DNA of 64,000 nt from Pseudomonas lijiangensis (GCF_018968705.1 NZ_CP076668.1:806001-870000); one strand, 5' to 3'; counted from the stretch's first letter, positions 27,123-37,471 are shown. A program made the numbers and translations. The notes: a model not told the origin generated them from the sequence alone.

Positions 27123-27221
27123 AGGGTACAGGTATGAGCATTTTCTTTGATCGCTCATCATTAAAATTAAGGTACTAAGAGTAAAGGTGCGTGGTTGAGC
27201 AATATCTTGTACCTGTACCCT
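27123..27221. repeat. Spaced 12-bp perfect inverted repeat
   Basis: AGGGTACAGGTA (27123-27134) is exactly complementary to TACCTGTACCCT (27210-27221), with a 75-bp spacer that contains a smaller TGAGC/GCTCA pair. It lies between the island-end repeat and the 3' end of the PIN-like gene. It might be an integrase/excisionase arm site, a recombination end or a terminator. Confidence 0.55.
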
Positions 27222-27231
27222 GCACGGCCGA

Positions 27232-28302
27232 CTATGTGGGCTTGAAAACAGAGAAAAATTCGCTGAAGCCATTTGTGGTTAATGTATTGTGTATGCGTGG
27301 TAATCCTGTCTCACCTAAAGGGGAGGTTCCTTTGCCGTTTTGGCTTCTCTCGTGCTGGAGTTGCTCTTGTAATTCATCTACTGATAGCCAATAGTTGCAT
27401 GTCTGCTGATCATGTGATCGATTGATGCTGAAGTATTTCCCATCTCGCTCACCTGCGACTGGATAATGATGAATGGACTCGCTCAGCCAGTATAGCTTGG
27501 AGTCCAATGTGGCTATCCATGTGTCCTGAGTCTTGCCGTAAAAGTTCTCTTTGGAAAACTCCAGGGCGCCTTTTATGTACTTGAGGTCTTGAACGCCATT
27601 GAAGATATTTTTGAATCGCTGCGCTGGCTTGTTGCTCCCACTCATGAAGTTATTCTTGATGTCTTCGATTTTTGCGTTAAGCTCGTCGGAATAGTTGGGC
27701 TTTTTATCACAGAAGCAGTACTTGGCAATTTCGGCTTCAACAGCGCTGAGCATATCAATTTCATCACAGACACGGCTCATATATGTTTTGAATTTTTCAA
27801 CGCCTGATAAGCTCGGCTTCGTGGCGTTGATAATATGTATCTGCATGAGCGAGAAAAACGGCACGCTGTAGAGGTACTGCTCTTCTATGCTGAGTTCTGA
27901 GAACTCATACGCTCGGGTTCTTTCCACTTCATTCGAAGTGTTTCGTGTCGCGGTTGGATGATCGACCATCTGGGGGCAGAATATCGAAAGAAACAATTCA
28001 TACATCTCAAAGCTTAGTTTTTTGAATTTCGGGTGGACCTCGTTAAGGGCAAGCCCGGGTGTTAGGCACAGACTTTGTGGTGGGCAAGAGTTTATGAAAT
28101 TTATAAGTCTAGTTAGGTCGAAATCGTTCGGGCTGTGGCGACGAAGAATTACATCTTCCATTCTCACCAAGATGTTAAGGTCAAGAATCAAAGTCGTTTC
28201 TATGCCTTTCCGCTTGTTCTCGGTCACGATGCTTGGGGTGAGCTGCGGGGAACTGTCGGTTTTGCGGCAAGGTTTTATAAAATGTAGGGTATGTGAAGGC
28301 AT
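27232..28302 (-). CDS. Unknown AT-rich island protein, possible PIN-like nuclease
   Basis: A 356-residue protein not recognised as a known family. It is clearly more AT-rich than its neighbours, suggesting foreign origin. A possible PIN-like fold is suggested by a strand with aspartate near the start (TTLILDLNILVRM, residues 36-48), a glutamate in LTPGLALNEVHP, and, late in the protein, DLKYIKGALEFSKENF and TWIATLDSKLYWLSE, whose aspartates would complete an acidic site. The region between (about 100-235) is helical. It is the last gene on the minus strand before the island end, 225 bp after the M48 peptidase. Nuclease activity is inference only. Confidence 0.5.
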   Translation of the reverse strand: MPSHTLHFIKPCRKTDSSPQLTPSIVTENKRKGIETTLILDLNILVRMEDVILRRHSPNDFDLTRLINFINSCPPQSLCLTPGLALNEVHPKFKKLSFEMYELFLSIFCPQMVDHPTATRNTSNEVERTRAYEFSELSIEEQYLYSVPFFSLMQIHIINATKPSLSGVEKFKTYMSRVCDEIDMLSAVEAEIAKYCFCDKKPNYSDELNAKIEDIKNNFMSGSNKPAQRFKNIFNGVQDLKYIKGALEFSKENFYGKTQDTWIATLDSKLYWLSESIHHYPVAGERDGKYFSINRSHDQQTCNYWLSVDELQEQLQHERSQNGKGTSPLGETGLPRIHNTLTTNGFSEFFSVFKPT

Positions 28303-28527
28303 TGTGATTTACCTAACTCCTTTCTGATAAGACTGTGTCCTTAGAACGTGAGCTGCTATACAGCGTATCGCCTGCATTGGGGGTCTATCGTCTGGCTCGA
28401 AGGTTAAGTGCTGAGAGTTATCGGGTCGATGTAATCCTGATGCTTGTAAGCCATCTTCAGAGTCAAGTTGTATGGTTCTGACCAGTACCTATACCGCGTG
28501 CGCTGGAGACATCGTCCGCTATGATAC

Positions 28528-29229
28528 TCAGATGCCTTCAACATCAATTCCGTGTTCTGCCAACCATGTCTTGCGCTGTGCGTAGTCAGGCATGACGCGC
28601 TCCAGGCGTAGCCAAAATTCTGGGGTGTGATGTGGCTCTTGCAGATGCACCATCTCATGCACCACCACATATTCCGCAATGGGCTTGGGCAGCAGAATGG
28701 TCTTCCAATGAAAGTAGAGCTGCGCGCCCTTGCCACAGGAGCCCCACCGATAGCCCAGATCCTGCACACGTACACCGCTTGGGATCAGGTCCATGCGGGC
28801 TTGGTGGTTCTTGACGCGCAAGGCCAGCCAGCTGCGCGCATGTTCGCTGTACCAGCGAATGAAATGCTCGCGAGCTCGTGGCAGTTCGCTGCGCAGCAGG
28901 CGAAAACGACCCCCAGAGAGTTTCAGCGGCACATCCTGCTCATCAACCAGTTTGAGGCGATGGCTTCGTCCTAGATATAGAAACCCTTCCCCGTCGACGT
29001 ATTCCTTGATCGGAATTGCGCGCTGCAGGCGTTCCTTTTCGGCCAGCCGCGAGTAAATCCAGAAGCTTTTTTCCGTTACGAATTGCCGCAGCGCTTGCTC
29101 CTCAACCTCTGGTGGGGCTGACAGGATAAGGGCGCCGTCACGCTCGACAGTGATCTGTAGCGTCTTACGCCGCGCGCTGCGGCGTAGCGTCAGTTGCAGC
29201 TCGCCTACGGTGAGGGTCTGGCTGCTCAC
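28528..29229 (-). CDS. M48/DUF45 (YgjP-like) metallopeptidase
   Basis: A 233-residue protein of the YgjP/SprT-like DUF45 group. The zinc motif HEMVHLQEPHH (HExxH plus downstream residues, in VVHEMVHLQEPHHTPEFW) lies about residues 187-204. The N-terminal half is beta-rich (LQLTLRRSARRKTLQITVERDGALIL). Genes of this family are commonly the last member of type I restriction loci. Here it overlaps hsdR by 4 bp, so it is part of the operon. Its function in restriction is unknown. Confidence 0.85.
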   Translation of the reverse strand: MSSQTLTVGELQLTLRRSARRKTLQITVERDGALILSAPPEVEEQALRQFVTEKSFWIYSRLAEKERLQRAIPIKEYVDGEGFLYLGRSHRLKLVDEQDVPLKLSGGRFRLLRSELPRAREHFIRWYSEHARSWLALRVKNHQARMDLIPSGVRVQDLGYRWGSCGKGAQLYFHWKTILLPKPIAEYVVVHEMVHLQEPHHTPEFWLRLERVMPDYAQRKTWLAEHGIDVEGI

Positions 29230-32200
29230 AGTTGCATCAACCGATCATGGCTAGCTCTCGCTTGGTCCATCAGCCGGTCAGACAGTACACCCGCCGTATC
29301 GCTGTCCACCAAGGGAGGACGTAGCCGCATCAGGTAATCGAATAGCTGCCCGGCTAGTTCCTCCTGTGCCGCTCGCTTGCGCGGGCTCCAGATATCGCGG
29401 TGGCTTTGGAGTTCGCCCACCAACAAATCGACCAGTTCCACTGTCACATCCTTCAAACACAGCAGCTCGGCGGGCTGCGGATTGGCGTCGGCACACACCA
29501 CATCCAGCAGGGTGCGCAGGAAGGGTGCATAGTGCTCGGGCAGATCCAGGGGGCTGTAGTCATCGCTCATTTGACCGCTGCGCAGCTCGTTGATGATCTT
29601 CTGCATCTGTTCAACCAACTGATCCCACTGCGCGCCCAGCGACTTGAGCAGCTCGTTCAGGCGTTCAGACAGCTTGCGATAAAGCACCGGATCTTCATCA
29701 GCATGCTTGCGCACATGCGAGCGAATGGCGTGCTCCATCTCTGAGGCCTTGGCGCGGTCGTTGACGCTACGAGACAACTGTTTCTCGAAGTCTGCATCGG
29801 TGAGCTGGATCGGCGGAATCTTCGGGTCGATGCCCAGCGAAATAACGTGATCGTCGATCAGCTTGCGCACCTTGGCACCGACATCCTTGCCCAGTTGTGG
29901 CAGGTCCTTGTAGCGCCCGCGCGCTCGTGCATGGATATAGGCCAGACGCTTGGCATCTTTGACGAAGGGCAGGCCCTCGGGGCGTGGCAGTACGGTGTCC
30001 AATGAGTCGAGAAACGCTTTGAGCTTTACCGCAAATTCGGCGCGCACCTTTTCCGACTCCAGTGCGGCAATGCAGGCTTCGGCATCTTCCAGCGATTCGA
30101 TGCCCTGGCGACGTAGCACATCCACCACACGCAGATGACGATCTCGCAATACCGGCACCTCGTCCTTGATGCTGCTCAGCGCACCTTCGATATCCTCGTC
30201 GGCATAGGCTGCCAGGGCTTCGCGCAGGTGGTTGGCGACCCCGTAGTAGTCGACCACTATGCCACAGCGCTTGCCGAAACCAGTACGGTTGACCCGCGCA
30301 ATGGCTTGCAGCAGCTCGGCTTCCTTGATTGGCCGGTCAAGGTACATGACCCCTTCGATGGGGGCGTCAAAGCCAGTGAGCAGCATAGACTTAACGATCA
30401 GGAAAGCCAGCGGGTCGGCCTTGCCCGGCTGCTCATGGCTCAGGGGCTTCTTGAAGCGCTGGATCAACTGCTCGTGCTTGCTGGCATCCGTCCAAGTTTT
30501 CCACTCGGTCGGATCGTTATTTGAGCCGGAAATAATCGGCGCGAACTCCAGGTTGCGTAGCCTGTCGCGATAGCGCCACGCCTGCACGCGCGCCTGCAGC
30601 TTGGGTGGACGCTGGCACAGTGCTTCATCGTCGAGGTCCTTGTCGGTTGCTGGTAACGCTTCGGCCTCGGCCAGCAACTGATCGCGGGCGGCCTGCAGCG
30701 CGTGGAAATAGCGGATTGCCGCAATCCGGCTATAGGCTACAACCTGCGCCTTGTAGCCATTGGGCAGAATATTGGTGACGTAATGTCTGAGGATGTCGCG
30801 CGCCTTATCAGCGATCAGCGCGGGGGCATCAAAGATATGGCCTTTGGTGGCGTATTTTTTCTTGATCAGCTCCAGCTCGTCCTGACTGTGCTCACGGAAC
30901 AAATCCTCGAACAGTTCATCCAGGCTCGCCCCATCTTTCACCGCGCCTTGGGCAGTGCGCCCTTCGTAAAGCACCGGCACCGTCGCGCCATCTGCCTCGG
31001 CTTCCTTGATGGTGTATTTATCGATGAACGCGCCGAAGATTTCGTGGGTGCGTTTTTTATCGCCCATGATGATCGGTGTACCGGTAAAACCGATGCGCAC
31101 GCAGTTGGGCAGGCCTGCCAGCAGGTTCGCGTGCAGATCGCCGGCCTGGGTGCGGTGCGCCTCATCGATCAATACCAGAATGCTCTCGTCGTGGTTGAGC
31201 ACCTCGAACGGTTTGTTCACAAGATAGGGGGCGCGCTTTTCTGCGGCTTTGAGGGGGGCCGCAGCTTGCACAGGGATCGGCGCCTCCCCATCTTCCTCCT
31301 GCTCGGAATTTCGATACTTTTGGATGGTGGCGAATACCAAGCCGGGGCCCTGGCGACGTGCCAAGGCCTTGACACCCTGAATACTGGAGGCCACCTCCGG
31401 CAGCTCGCCGCTCAGTGTGGCAGTGGCGGCGAGCTGATTTTGCAGGTCTTTACGGTCGGTGACCACGATGATCTTGAAGCGGCGCAGTTGTGTATCCGTG
31501 CGCATCTTGCGCACCAGAAATACCATGGTCAGGCTTTTGCCCGAGCCTTGAGTGTGCCAAACGATGCCGCCGCGTTGGTCACTCTCGCCATGCTCAAGAC
31601 GTGTCTGCCCGCGTTTCATGCGGGTCACTGTGCGGTTCACCGCGCGGTATTGCTGGTAGCGGCAGACCGTCTTGATGGTCTGCCCGCCAACCTGCATAAA
31701 GAGCATGAAATGTCGTATCAGATCGAGCAGGTGGGCTGGCGTGAGCATGCCTGCCACCAAGCGTTCCTGCTCGGACAGTTTGGCTTTGCCCAACTGCTCG
31801 GCTACTGACTGCTCGCTGCCGTTGCCATCCGGGCCAACCACGGTCTTCCATTGGGAGAAATGCCCGAAGCCAGCACCAATGCAGCCCACCCGTGCTTCGT
31901 CGTAGCTACTGGCGACCAATAGCTGCACACTGGCGAACAGAGTCTCGTTGCCCTCGTTCTCCTCGACCTCGAAGGCCGCCTTGCGCTGGTTGCTGTAACG
32001 ACGTAATTGATCGACAGCCTCGGCAAGCGGTTCTGGAATCGAGGGGCTCTTGCACTCCACCAACACCAGCGGGATGCCGTTCGCCAGCAACACCAGATCC
32101 GGGACGATAAATTTCTTGCCGCTGTTATACCCTGGCGGGCAATCCACTCGGAACTGGTTGATCACACTGAAGTGGTTATTGGCCGGGGTGGCCCAGTCGA

Positions 32201-32552
32201 TGTACTGGATGGTCTGGCCACGCCCGCCTTCCCAGCCTGGGAGACCTTCGACAGTGATGCCTTTGAGCAACAGCTCAGTGACTGTTTGGTTGGCTTCCAT
32301 CAACTTGCCGGCGCCCACGCGGGTAATTGCCGCCAGTGCTTCGGCAATGCGCTGTTCATCCAGCCAGGGCTGACCGTCGCGCAGGTTGATGGCACACAAG
32401 CGCTCGGCCAGTGCGGCCCGCTGAATCACTTCACTGAAGCTTTTGCGGCCAGTGATGGCCGGGTCGTCGAGGCTGCCCTGGATATGCTTCCAGTTCAGCC
32501 CCTGTAACTGAGCCACAAAGGGTTTTTCGACGTCTTCCAATTCCCAGCCCAC
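29226..32552 (-). CDS. hsdR: Type I restriction enzyme, R (motor/nuclease) subunit
   Basis: A 1108-residue subunit that translocates and cleaves DNA after recognition of unmodified sites. The N-terminal nuclease has PDLVLLANGIPLVLVECKSP (D and ExK, about 150-170). The SF2 motor follows, with Walker A QGSGKSLTM, motif II DEAH in VLIDEAHRTQ, FTGTP and the ARVNRTG motif. The C-terminal part binds the methylase core. The start is GTG 32552 with AAAGGAG upstream. All key motifs are intact, so it looks functional. It lies 3' of the albA remnant and hsdS. Confidence 0.93.
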   Translation of the reverse strand: MGWELEDVEKPFVAQLQGLNWKHIQGSLDDPAITGRKSFSEVIQRAALAERLCAINLRDGQPWLDEQRIAEALAAITRVGAGKLMEANQTVTELLLKGITVEGLPGWEGGRGQTIQYIDWATPANNHFSVINQFRVDCPPGYNSGKKFIVPDLVLLANGIPLVLVECKSPSIPEPLAEAVDQLRRYSNQRKAAFEVEENEGNETLFASVQLLVASSYDEARVGCIGAGFGHFSQWKTVVGPDGNGSEQSVAEQLGKAKLSEQERLVAGMLTPAHLLDLIRHFMLFMQVGGQTIKTVCRYQQYRAVNRTVTRMKRGQTRLEHGESDQRGGIVWHTQGSGKSLTMVFLVRKMRTDTQLRRFKIIVVTDRKDLQNQLAATATLSGELPEVASSIQGVKALARRQGPGLVFATIQKYRNSEQEEDGEAPIPVQAAAPLKAAEKRAPYLVNKPFEVLNHDESILVLIDEAHRTQAGDLHANLLAGLPNCVRIGFTGTPIIMGDKKRTHEIFGAFIDKYTIKEAEADGATVPVLYEGRTAQGAVKDGASLDELFEDLFREHSQDELELIKKKYATKGHIFDAPALIADKARDILRHYVTNILPNGYKAQVVAYSRIAAIRYFHALQAARDQLLAEAEALPATDKDLDDEALCQRPPKLQARVQAWRYRDRLRNLEFAPIISGSNNDPTEWKTWTDASKHEQLIQRFKKPLSHEQPGKADPLAFLIVKSMLLTGFDAPIEGVMYLDRPIKEAELLQAIARVNRTGFGKRCGIVVDYYGVANHLREALAAYADEDIEGALSSIKDEVPVLRDRHLRVVDVLRRQGIESLEDAEACIAALESEKVRAEFAVKLKAFLDSLDTVLPRPEGLPFVKDAKRLAYIHARARGRYKDLPQLGKDVGAKVRKLIDDHVISLGIDPKIPPIQLTDADFEKQLSRSVNDRAKASEMEHAIRSHVRKHADEDPVLYRKLSERLNELLKSLGAQWDQLVEQMQKIINELRSGQMSDDYSPLDLPEHYAPFLRTLLDVVCADANPQPAELLCLKDVTVELVDLLVGELQSHRDIWSPRKRAAQEELAGQLFDYLMRLRPPLVDSDTAGVLSDRLMDQARASHDRLMQL

Positions 32553-32620
32553 GGGTTACTCCTTTAATCCAGTTCAGGCGTGTATGGGCTCATACAGGCT
32601 CATAGCGGCTCATAGAATTT

Positions 32621-33100
32621 TTAGCCGAGCCTATAGGCCGACCAGCGTCGCTCACCTTGCAGTATCAATGCGCCCTTGTCTTTCATGCGCTTAAGCAGTT
32701 TTGCCGTCTGATCAGGTGAGAGCAGGCAAAGATCCATTACTTCAGCGAGTTGAATCTGCTCCTGCTGCACATAGTTCAAAACCATTTGCTCATGTTGAAT
32801 AGGTGTGACGCTAGCCTGGCGGGTATAGGCGGCTGTGGGCACATCGATGCGCGCCTCGACCTGCACGTTCAGCGACGGCGAGGTGCGCGCTGCGATCATC
32901 CCGGCTAAGCCGTCCAGCAGATGATGCTCGGCATGCAGGCTGGTGGGCGTACCGTCGTCCTCGACACCTAGCCATAGCTCGCCGCCCTCGGCATTGGCCA
33001 GGCAGATTAGCGCCTCGATCAGCTCGGGGTCGGGGAGCTTGCTTCGGTCGCTCTTGAACTCAACGTTGAGAGTTTCGCAGGGCGGTAGGCGTCGGGGCAT
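32621..33100 (-). pseudogene. Internally deleted AlbA_2-domain regulator between hsdS and hsdR
   Basis: A 159-residue frame. The N-terminus is a clear AlbA_2 domain ([42 protein letters not shown], about residues 8-50). After VQVEARIDVPTAAY it passes directly into a C-terminal winged-helix tail (HEQMVLNYVQQEQIQLAEVMDLCLLSPDQTAKLLKRMKDKGALI). Normal members carry the rest of AlbA_2 and a HATPase_c_4 domain (about 450-500 residues in total). The in-frame junction leaves a mini-protein that could still bind DNA. The start may be at 33121 or 33157; all overlap the hsdS 3' end. Confidence 0.65.
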
Positions 33101-34457
33101 ACCAGGCTTCCGTTTGTGCATCAGCTTGCTGAATAGATTCCAGTAGCGGGGTGACACGGACGCGGCCGGAAAGCAGGTCGTCCATAAGACCTACTTTGAC
33201 CGCCCGTAGTACCTCTAGTCCCTGCAGCTCGCGTTGCAGTTGAGCATTTAGTGTCTTTGTGCGGCAGAGGATAACTGTCTGCTCGTTAGTTTTCGGAATC
33301 GCGACTTTCAAGCTCGTCACGATAGAGGAGCTGATTTTTACCATACTCTCAGACGTCCCAGATGCGGCAGCTTGGACTTGTCTACGCACTTTTTTTGACT
33401 GCAAGACCAACTCTAGGAACTCGGCACTGGTCTCCTCGGAGGGCAGCAGTCGCATCATCAAGTCCGGATAAGTGCAAGGCGTACCCACATCGCGATATAC
33501 CCCCACGAGACCAACCAATTCCCTTGTGTTGGCTCGGCTGATGAGAAGGTCTCCCTCGTTCAACCGCGCCCTATCTAACCCTTTATCTGCAGCAGGCGCA
33601 GGTTTGAGCTGGGTGGGTAAGAATCCTTCCTTAGTGAGGCAACCCAATCCGAGCATCTGAATTCCTGTCCACTCTCCTGCCTCCTTTGGGGAGTAACCGT
33701 TCTTGGGCTTTCCAGTCAGCCAGTGGTCGAGTGTGTCCCAGCTCCACTCTTTAGGAATCCATCCCAATGGCGATGCCTTGTACAGCTCTGGCGCTTGGCT
33801 CTGTGGCGGGCGCAGTTGGCCGTTGGAGTCGATGCCGCGGGTCAGTAGGTCGTGCAATAGGCCCAGTTTAACGGCCTTGAGCTTGTCGATCAGCACCTCG
33901 GTTTTGCAGATGGCAGTGTCGAGGGTATCGAGGACTTGAGCGATGAGTTTTTTCTCATAAATCGGCGGGTTTGGTACCTCAATGCTGCCAAACTCGGCAC
34001 CTGAGATTTCGAGAAAAGTTGTTCCTGATGCTCGACGGACCAGCTCAGGTTTAACCTTCTCAAAAAGGTGAAAGTAGTACCTCCCATCGGCGAGGTTCTT
34101 GAAAATAATCGACTTGAAGCCTTGATTGGTTGCCATCGAAACAGCATTGATAGCTCTCGCCCCAAGTGTTGCCCGAGTCGTCACCATCAACGAGCCCGCA
34201 GGAAGCAAATTGGCTCCGCTACCAATGAGCCCAGCGTGACTGATGTGCTCTTGTGTGCGATGCAGCAGTTGTGTTTGCGTGTTACTGATCTCGCCAGGCG
34301 TAACCCACGGGATATCGCCATTCCAGTAGGACGGTATTTCCCGTGAGGGCGTACCCCCGCCAGCAACTGTGCCGAGTTTGCGAATCTCAAGCCGCTCCCA
34401 GTCGCAAGGTAACTTTTGCAGGAAATCTTCGTATGGGTTCTTGGGCTGCTCACACAT
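33060..34457 (-). CDS. hsdS: Type I restriction enzyme, specificity subunit
   Basis: A 465-residue DNA-recognition subunit with two target-recognition domains. The first (about 20-190) starts [21 protein letters not shown] and ends in the conserved helix [40 protein letters not shown]. The second (about 235-420) starts [19 protein letters not shown] and ends [34 protein letters not shown]. The duplicated helical spacers are typical of HsdS. It overlaps hsdM by 8 bp. The last 40 bases overlap the albA remnant. Full length, likely functional. Confidence 0.92.
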   Translation of the reverse strand: MCEQPKNPYEDFLQKLPCDWERLEIRKLGTVAGGGTPSREIPSYWNGDIPWVTPGEISNTQTQLLHRTQEHISHAGLIGSGANLLPAGSLMVTTRATLGARAINAVSMATNQGFKSIIFKNLADGRYYFHLFEKVKPELVRRASGTTFLEISGAEFGSIEVPNPPIYEKKLIAQVLDTLDTAICKTEVLIDKLKAVKLGLLHDLLTRGIDSNGQLRPPQSQAPELYKASPLGWIPKEWSWDTLDHWLTGKPKNGYSPKEAGEWTGIQMLGLGCLTKEGFLPTQLKPAPAADKGLDRARLNEGDLLISRANTRELVGLVGVYRDVGTPCTYPDLMMRLLPSEETSAEFLELVLQSKKVRRQVQAAASGTSESMVKISSSIVTSLKVAIPKTNEQTVILCRTKTLNAQLQRELQGLEVLRAVKVGLMDDLLSGRVRVTPLLESIQQADAQTEAWYAPTPTALRNSQR

Positions 34458-36945
34458 ACCCTAGCCCCCTCAAGAATCCTTGCAACGCCACCGCCGCCGT
34501 ATCTCGCTTGTGCTCGATTTCATTTAATGTCACGCGGTACTTGTCCCACCAGTTCTCGAAAGCCGTTACGATCTGTTTTCGCTGGGCGGAGACATAGCGC
34601 TCAAGAATGGCCTGCATATCGTTGTGCAGGATGGTCAGCAGCAGCTCAGCGGCTCGTGGCTCATCCAGCCCGTCGACGCCTTGATTCAGGTGGCTGGTGA
34701 ATTTTTCCTGCTGGGTTTTGAGCTGCTTCTTTACCTTGGTCAGCTCGGCTTTCCAGATTTTGAGCTGAGCTTCATTGATGGGTTTTTCCTCGCTATCGGC
34801 ACCCGCATCGATATCGGCTTCTTCCGAATCCTCCCCCTTGGTTGGGGCGGCGGCCTTGAGCTGACTATCTAGTTCGACCTTTTTCGCTTCCAGGTCGGCC
34901 AACTCGGCAACGAAATCGCCGAGCAGGAATTCCACCAGCTTGTGCTCCAGAGGGCTTTGCTTGCTGGACTTGTCTTCCAGGGCGGTGATGATGCTGGTAC
35001 GCCAGGCATCAATCACGCCCCGGCTGCCACGGGCCATCAGGCCGAGAAAGTCATATTTGCTCTGGTACCAGAAGCCCGCGACGATGCCCCTGACCTGAAA
35101 GGGGTCGAGTAGGCCGATGCCTTCCAGCGTCTGGCTAAAGCTGGCCAGCAGTTCGCCTCGCAACTGGACCAGGGCAGCGCTGTTATCCAGCTTCCCAGCC
35201 ATCGCGGTGATACGCGGGCTGTGTTCGTGCCACCAGCGCTCGAATGCCTCACGGAGGGAGGCTTCCTTGACCCGCAGGCCTGCATTGCTTTCGATGGCCG
35301 GCTTGAGGTCGGTGCGGCAGCTCAGCTCGCTGCGAAAGTCGAGATATTGTGCGTCGCGCGCCACGAAGAGGTCCTGCGGGTCGAGGCCGTGGGCGGAGAA
35401 TAGCGGAGCTTTCGCTTCGACTTCGGCCTTGGGCACCCCGCCAAGCAGGTGAGCACGCACATCATGCGGCTCAGGCGGCGGTGCGTTATCCACATAGCGG
35501 CGAATATTCAGATTGTAGTTGTTGGCGCGCAAGGTGGTGATATCCACTACATCGCTGAGGCCATCGATCCCGCGGAATTCATCGAAAGCAGTGGTGATCT
35601 TCTCGATATGTTCTGGCAGTAGATAGTTCTGCGCACGGCCCTCGAAGTACTCGCGGTCGGCGTTGATAAACAGCACCTTGCCTTGGCGCTCGGCAGGCTT
35701 GGCGCTGACACGGTTGGCGCCTTCCTGCTTTTGTTGGCGCAGGATAAGGATGCATGCCGGAATGCCGGTGCCATAGAACAGGTTGGCCGGCAAGCCGATC
35801 ACTGCTTCGAGCAAGTCGTTCTCGATGATGCTAGCGCGGATGCTGCGTTCCTCACCGCTCCGGAAAAGCACTCCATGAGGAAGTACGGTGGCAATCATGC
35901 CCTCGTCGCGGGTCACAGCGAGCATGTGCTGGAGGAACATCAAATCGGCCTTTTTCGAGCCCAGTGGCACCTCGCCGAAGCAGAAACGTTGCTCGCGGAA
36001 TGTCGGGTTCCAGGCCAGGCTGCCATCTGGACTTTTCTCGGTATGGCCCCAGTTGATGGAGAATGGCGGGTTGGTGAGAATGCGGTCGAAGCGACGTAAT
36101 TCGCCGCCCTCGATATGCCGAGGGTCAGCCAGGGTATCTTCGTTTTCCAGCCAAGCGTTGCTGATGCCGTGCAGCAGCATATTCATCTGCGCGATCGACC
36201 AGACGGTGCCGTTGAATTCCTGGCCGAACAGGTTGGCCTTGCGGCCGTCCTCGCCGTGCTCATCGATATATTCCTTGGCAGCAATCAACATGCCGCCCGA
36301 GCCGCAACAGGGGTCGTACACGTCGTGTGCCAGAGTCGGCTTGAGCAAGTGCACCATTAGCCGCACTACCGAGCGCGGAGTATAGAACTCGCCACCTTTC
36401 TTGCCGGCTGAGTCAGCGAATTCGGCGATCAGGTACTCGTAGGCGGCACCCAGCAGGTCGGGGAATTCGAAGTCACTGTTGCGCAGGCGCACTTCACCGA
36501 AGTGGGTGATGAGCTGGCGCAGCTTCTGATCGGGAATCTTGCCCTGGCCGATCTTGCGGGTGAAGTCGATGTGCTCCAGCACCCCTTCCAGGGAGACGTT
36601 ATCTTCCTCAATGCCGCCCAGCGCTTTGTTAAGCAGGTCTCCGACATTGATGTGCGCTTCGTTGAGCAAATACTTGAAGCGCGAATGGCTGGGCACCCAG
36701 AAATTGCCATCACGTTTATACCAGCGTGGGTTTTCCGCCGTGACAAAGGCCTCGGCCTTGCTCTTGCCAGCGTTTATCTCATCGGCTACGACCTGCTCAT
36801 AGCGTTCCTCGAATACGTCGGAGCAGCGCTTGAGGAACAGCATGCCAAAAATGTATTCCTTGAACTCCGAGGCATCCATCTTGCCGCGCAGAATATCGGC
36901 AGCCTTGAACAGATGACGTTCCAGTTGTTGCAGCGTGAGGGGCAT
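34450..36945 (-). CDS. hsdM: Type I restriction enzyme, N6-adenine methylase subunit
   Basis: Methyltransferase of 831 residues. An N-terminal helical domain ([36 protein letters not shown]) leads to the SAM site [10 protein letters not shown] (about 225) and the catalytic NPPF in [10 protein letters not shown] (about 300). From about residue 480 a long extension continues to the end. It includes a coiled-coil stretch ([16 protein letters not shown], then a Glu/Asp-rich linker, then [21 protein letters not shown]). HsdM is usually about 500-550 residues, so this is the extended variant. ATG 36945 is chosen over the longer frame to 37236 because [19 protein letters not shown] is the family start. 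Confidence 0.93.
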   Translation of the reverse strand: MPLTLQQLERHLFKAADILRGKMDASEFKEYIFGMLFLKRCSDVFEERYEQVVADEINAGKSKAEAFVTAENPRWYKRDGNFWVPSHSRFKYLLNEAHINVGDLLNKALGGIEEDNVSLEGVLEHIDFTRKIGQGKIPDQKLRQLITHFGEVRLRNSDFEFPDLLGAAYEYLIAEFADSAGKKGGEFYTPRSVVRLMVHLLKPTLAHDVYDPCCGSGGMLIAAKEYIDEHGEDGRKANLFGQEFNGTVWSIAQMNMLLHGISNAWLENEDTLADPRHIEGGELRRFDRILTNPPFSINWGHTEKSPDGSLAWNPTFREQRFCFGEVPLGSKKADLMFLQHMLAVTRDEGMIATVLPHGVLFRSGEERSIRASIIENDLLEAVIGLPANLFYGTGIPACILILRQQKQEGANRVSAKPAERQGKVLFINADREYFEGRAQNYLLPEHIEKITTAFDEFRGIDGLSDVVDITTLRANNYNLNIRRYVDNAPPPEPHDVRAHLLGGVPKAEVEAKAPLFSAHGLDPQDLFVARDAQYLDFRSELSCRTDLKPAIESNAGLRVKEASLREAFERWWHEHSPRITAMAGKLDNSAALVQLRGELLASFSQTLEGIGLLDPFQVRGIVAGFWYQSKYDFLGLMARGSRGVIDAWRTSIITALEDKSSKQSPLEHKLVEFLLGDFVAELADLEAKKVELDSQLKAAAPTKGEDSEEADIDAGADSEEKPINEAQLKIWKAELTKVKKQLKTQQEKFTSHLNQGVDGLDEPRAAELLLTILHNDMQAILERYVSAQRKQIVTAFENWWDKYRVTLNEIEHKRDTAAVALQGFLRGLGYV

Positions 36946-37471
36946 TGCGAAATCTCTTGTGTGCACCCAGGGAGCGGATGCCGATCCTGATGGCATAAAA
37001 TGCCGGTGATTGTACCCCAATCTAAGCTCGGCACTGAGCAGTCTCGGTTGCAGGGGGGCAGGTATATAGGCATCCATCACCGAGGAGGTGACCGGGCGAG
37101 CTACCGGATGCGAATCGCCATTTGGGGGGAGAACCACCGCGAGAACGGCGTGACCTTCAAGGTTCGGGTCACCTGGGTTGCTGTCATCGACAGCGCTTGC
37201 ACGGCCAGTTCTACGCCTGTGGATAAACCCGCTCAAGGTTCGAAATTCAGCGCCACTTTGGACTTGAAGAGCGTTTATCCACCGGTGGAATTCCGTGGTA
37301 AACCCTGGACAACGTGGTGGCTTTTAGCTCTTCAATGTAAGGCCCATCCAAACAGAGCGGCTTTGCAGCCCTGTTTGGATGGGCCCGCGCTGAGAAGCGG
37401 ATAAGCGAGGTTGCTTGCCCCGAATCTTTAACGTTCAGTTGTCGCTGCTGCAGTTCTTGCGCCGTAAAGAT
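36946..37471. other. Gap between hsdM and integrase remnant; no gene seen
   Basis: 526 bp holding the hsdM promoter region near its right part and the long hairpin at 37341-37385. Short open frames (37000-37404 plus, for example) show no domain. No intact regulator of the RM operon is present. Confidence 0.5.
37341..37385. repeat. Long perfect hairpin inside island
   Basis: 15-bp arms GGCCCATCCAAACAG / CTGTTTGGATGGGCC with a 15-base centre that itself folds as GGCT-TTGC-AGCC. No T-run follows on either strand, so a simple terminator is unlikely. It lies 87 bp 3' of the integrase remnant. Confidence 0.75.

Noticed and set aside
30702..31808. 368-codon plus-strand frame inside hsdR
   Set aside because: Antisense to the intact SF2 motor of HsdR; no domain of its own.
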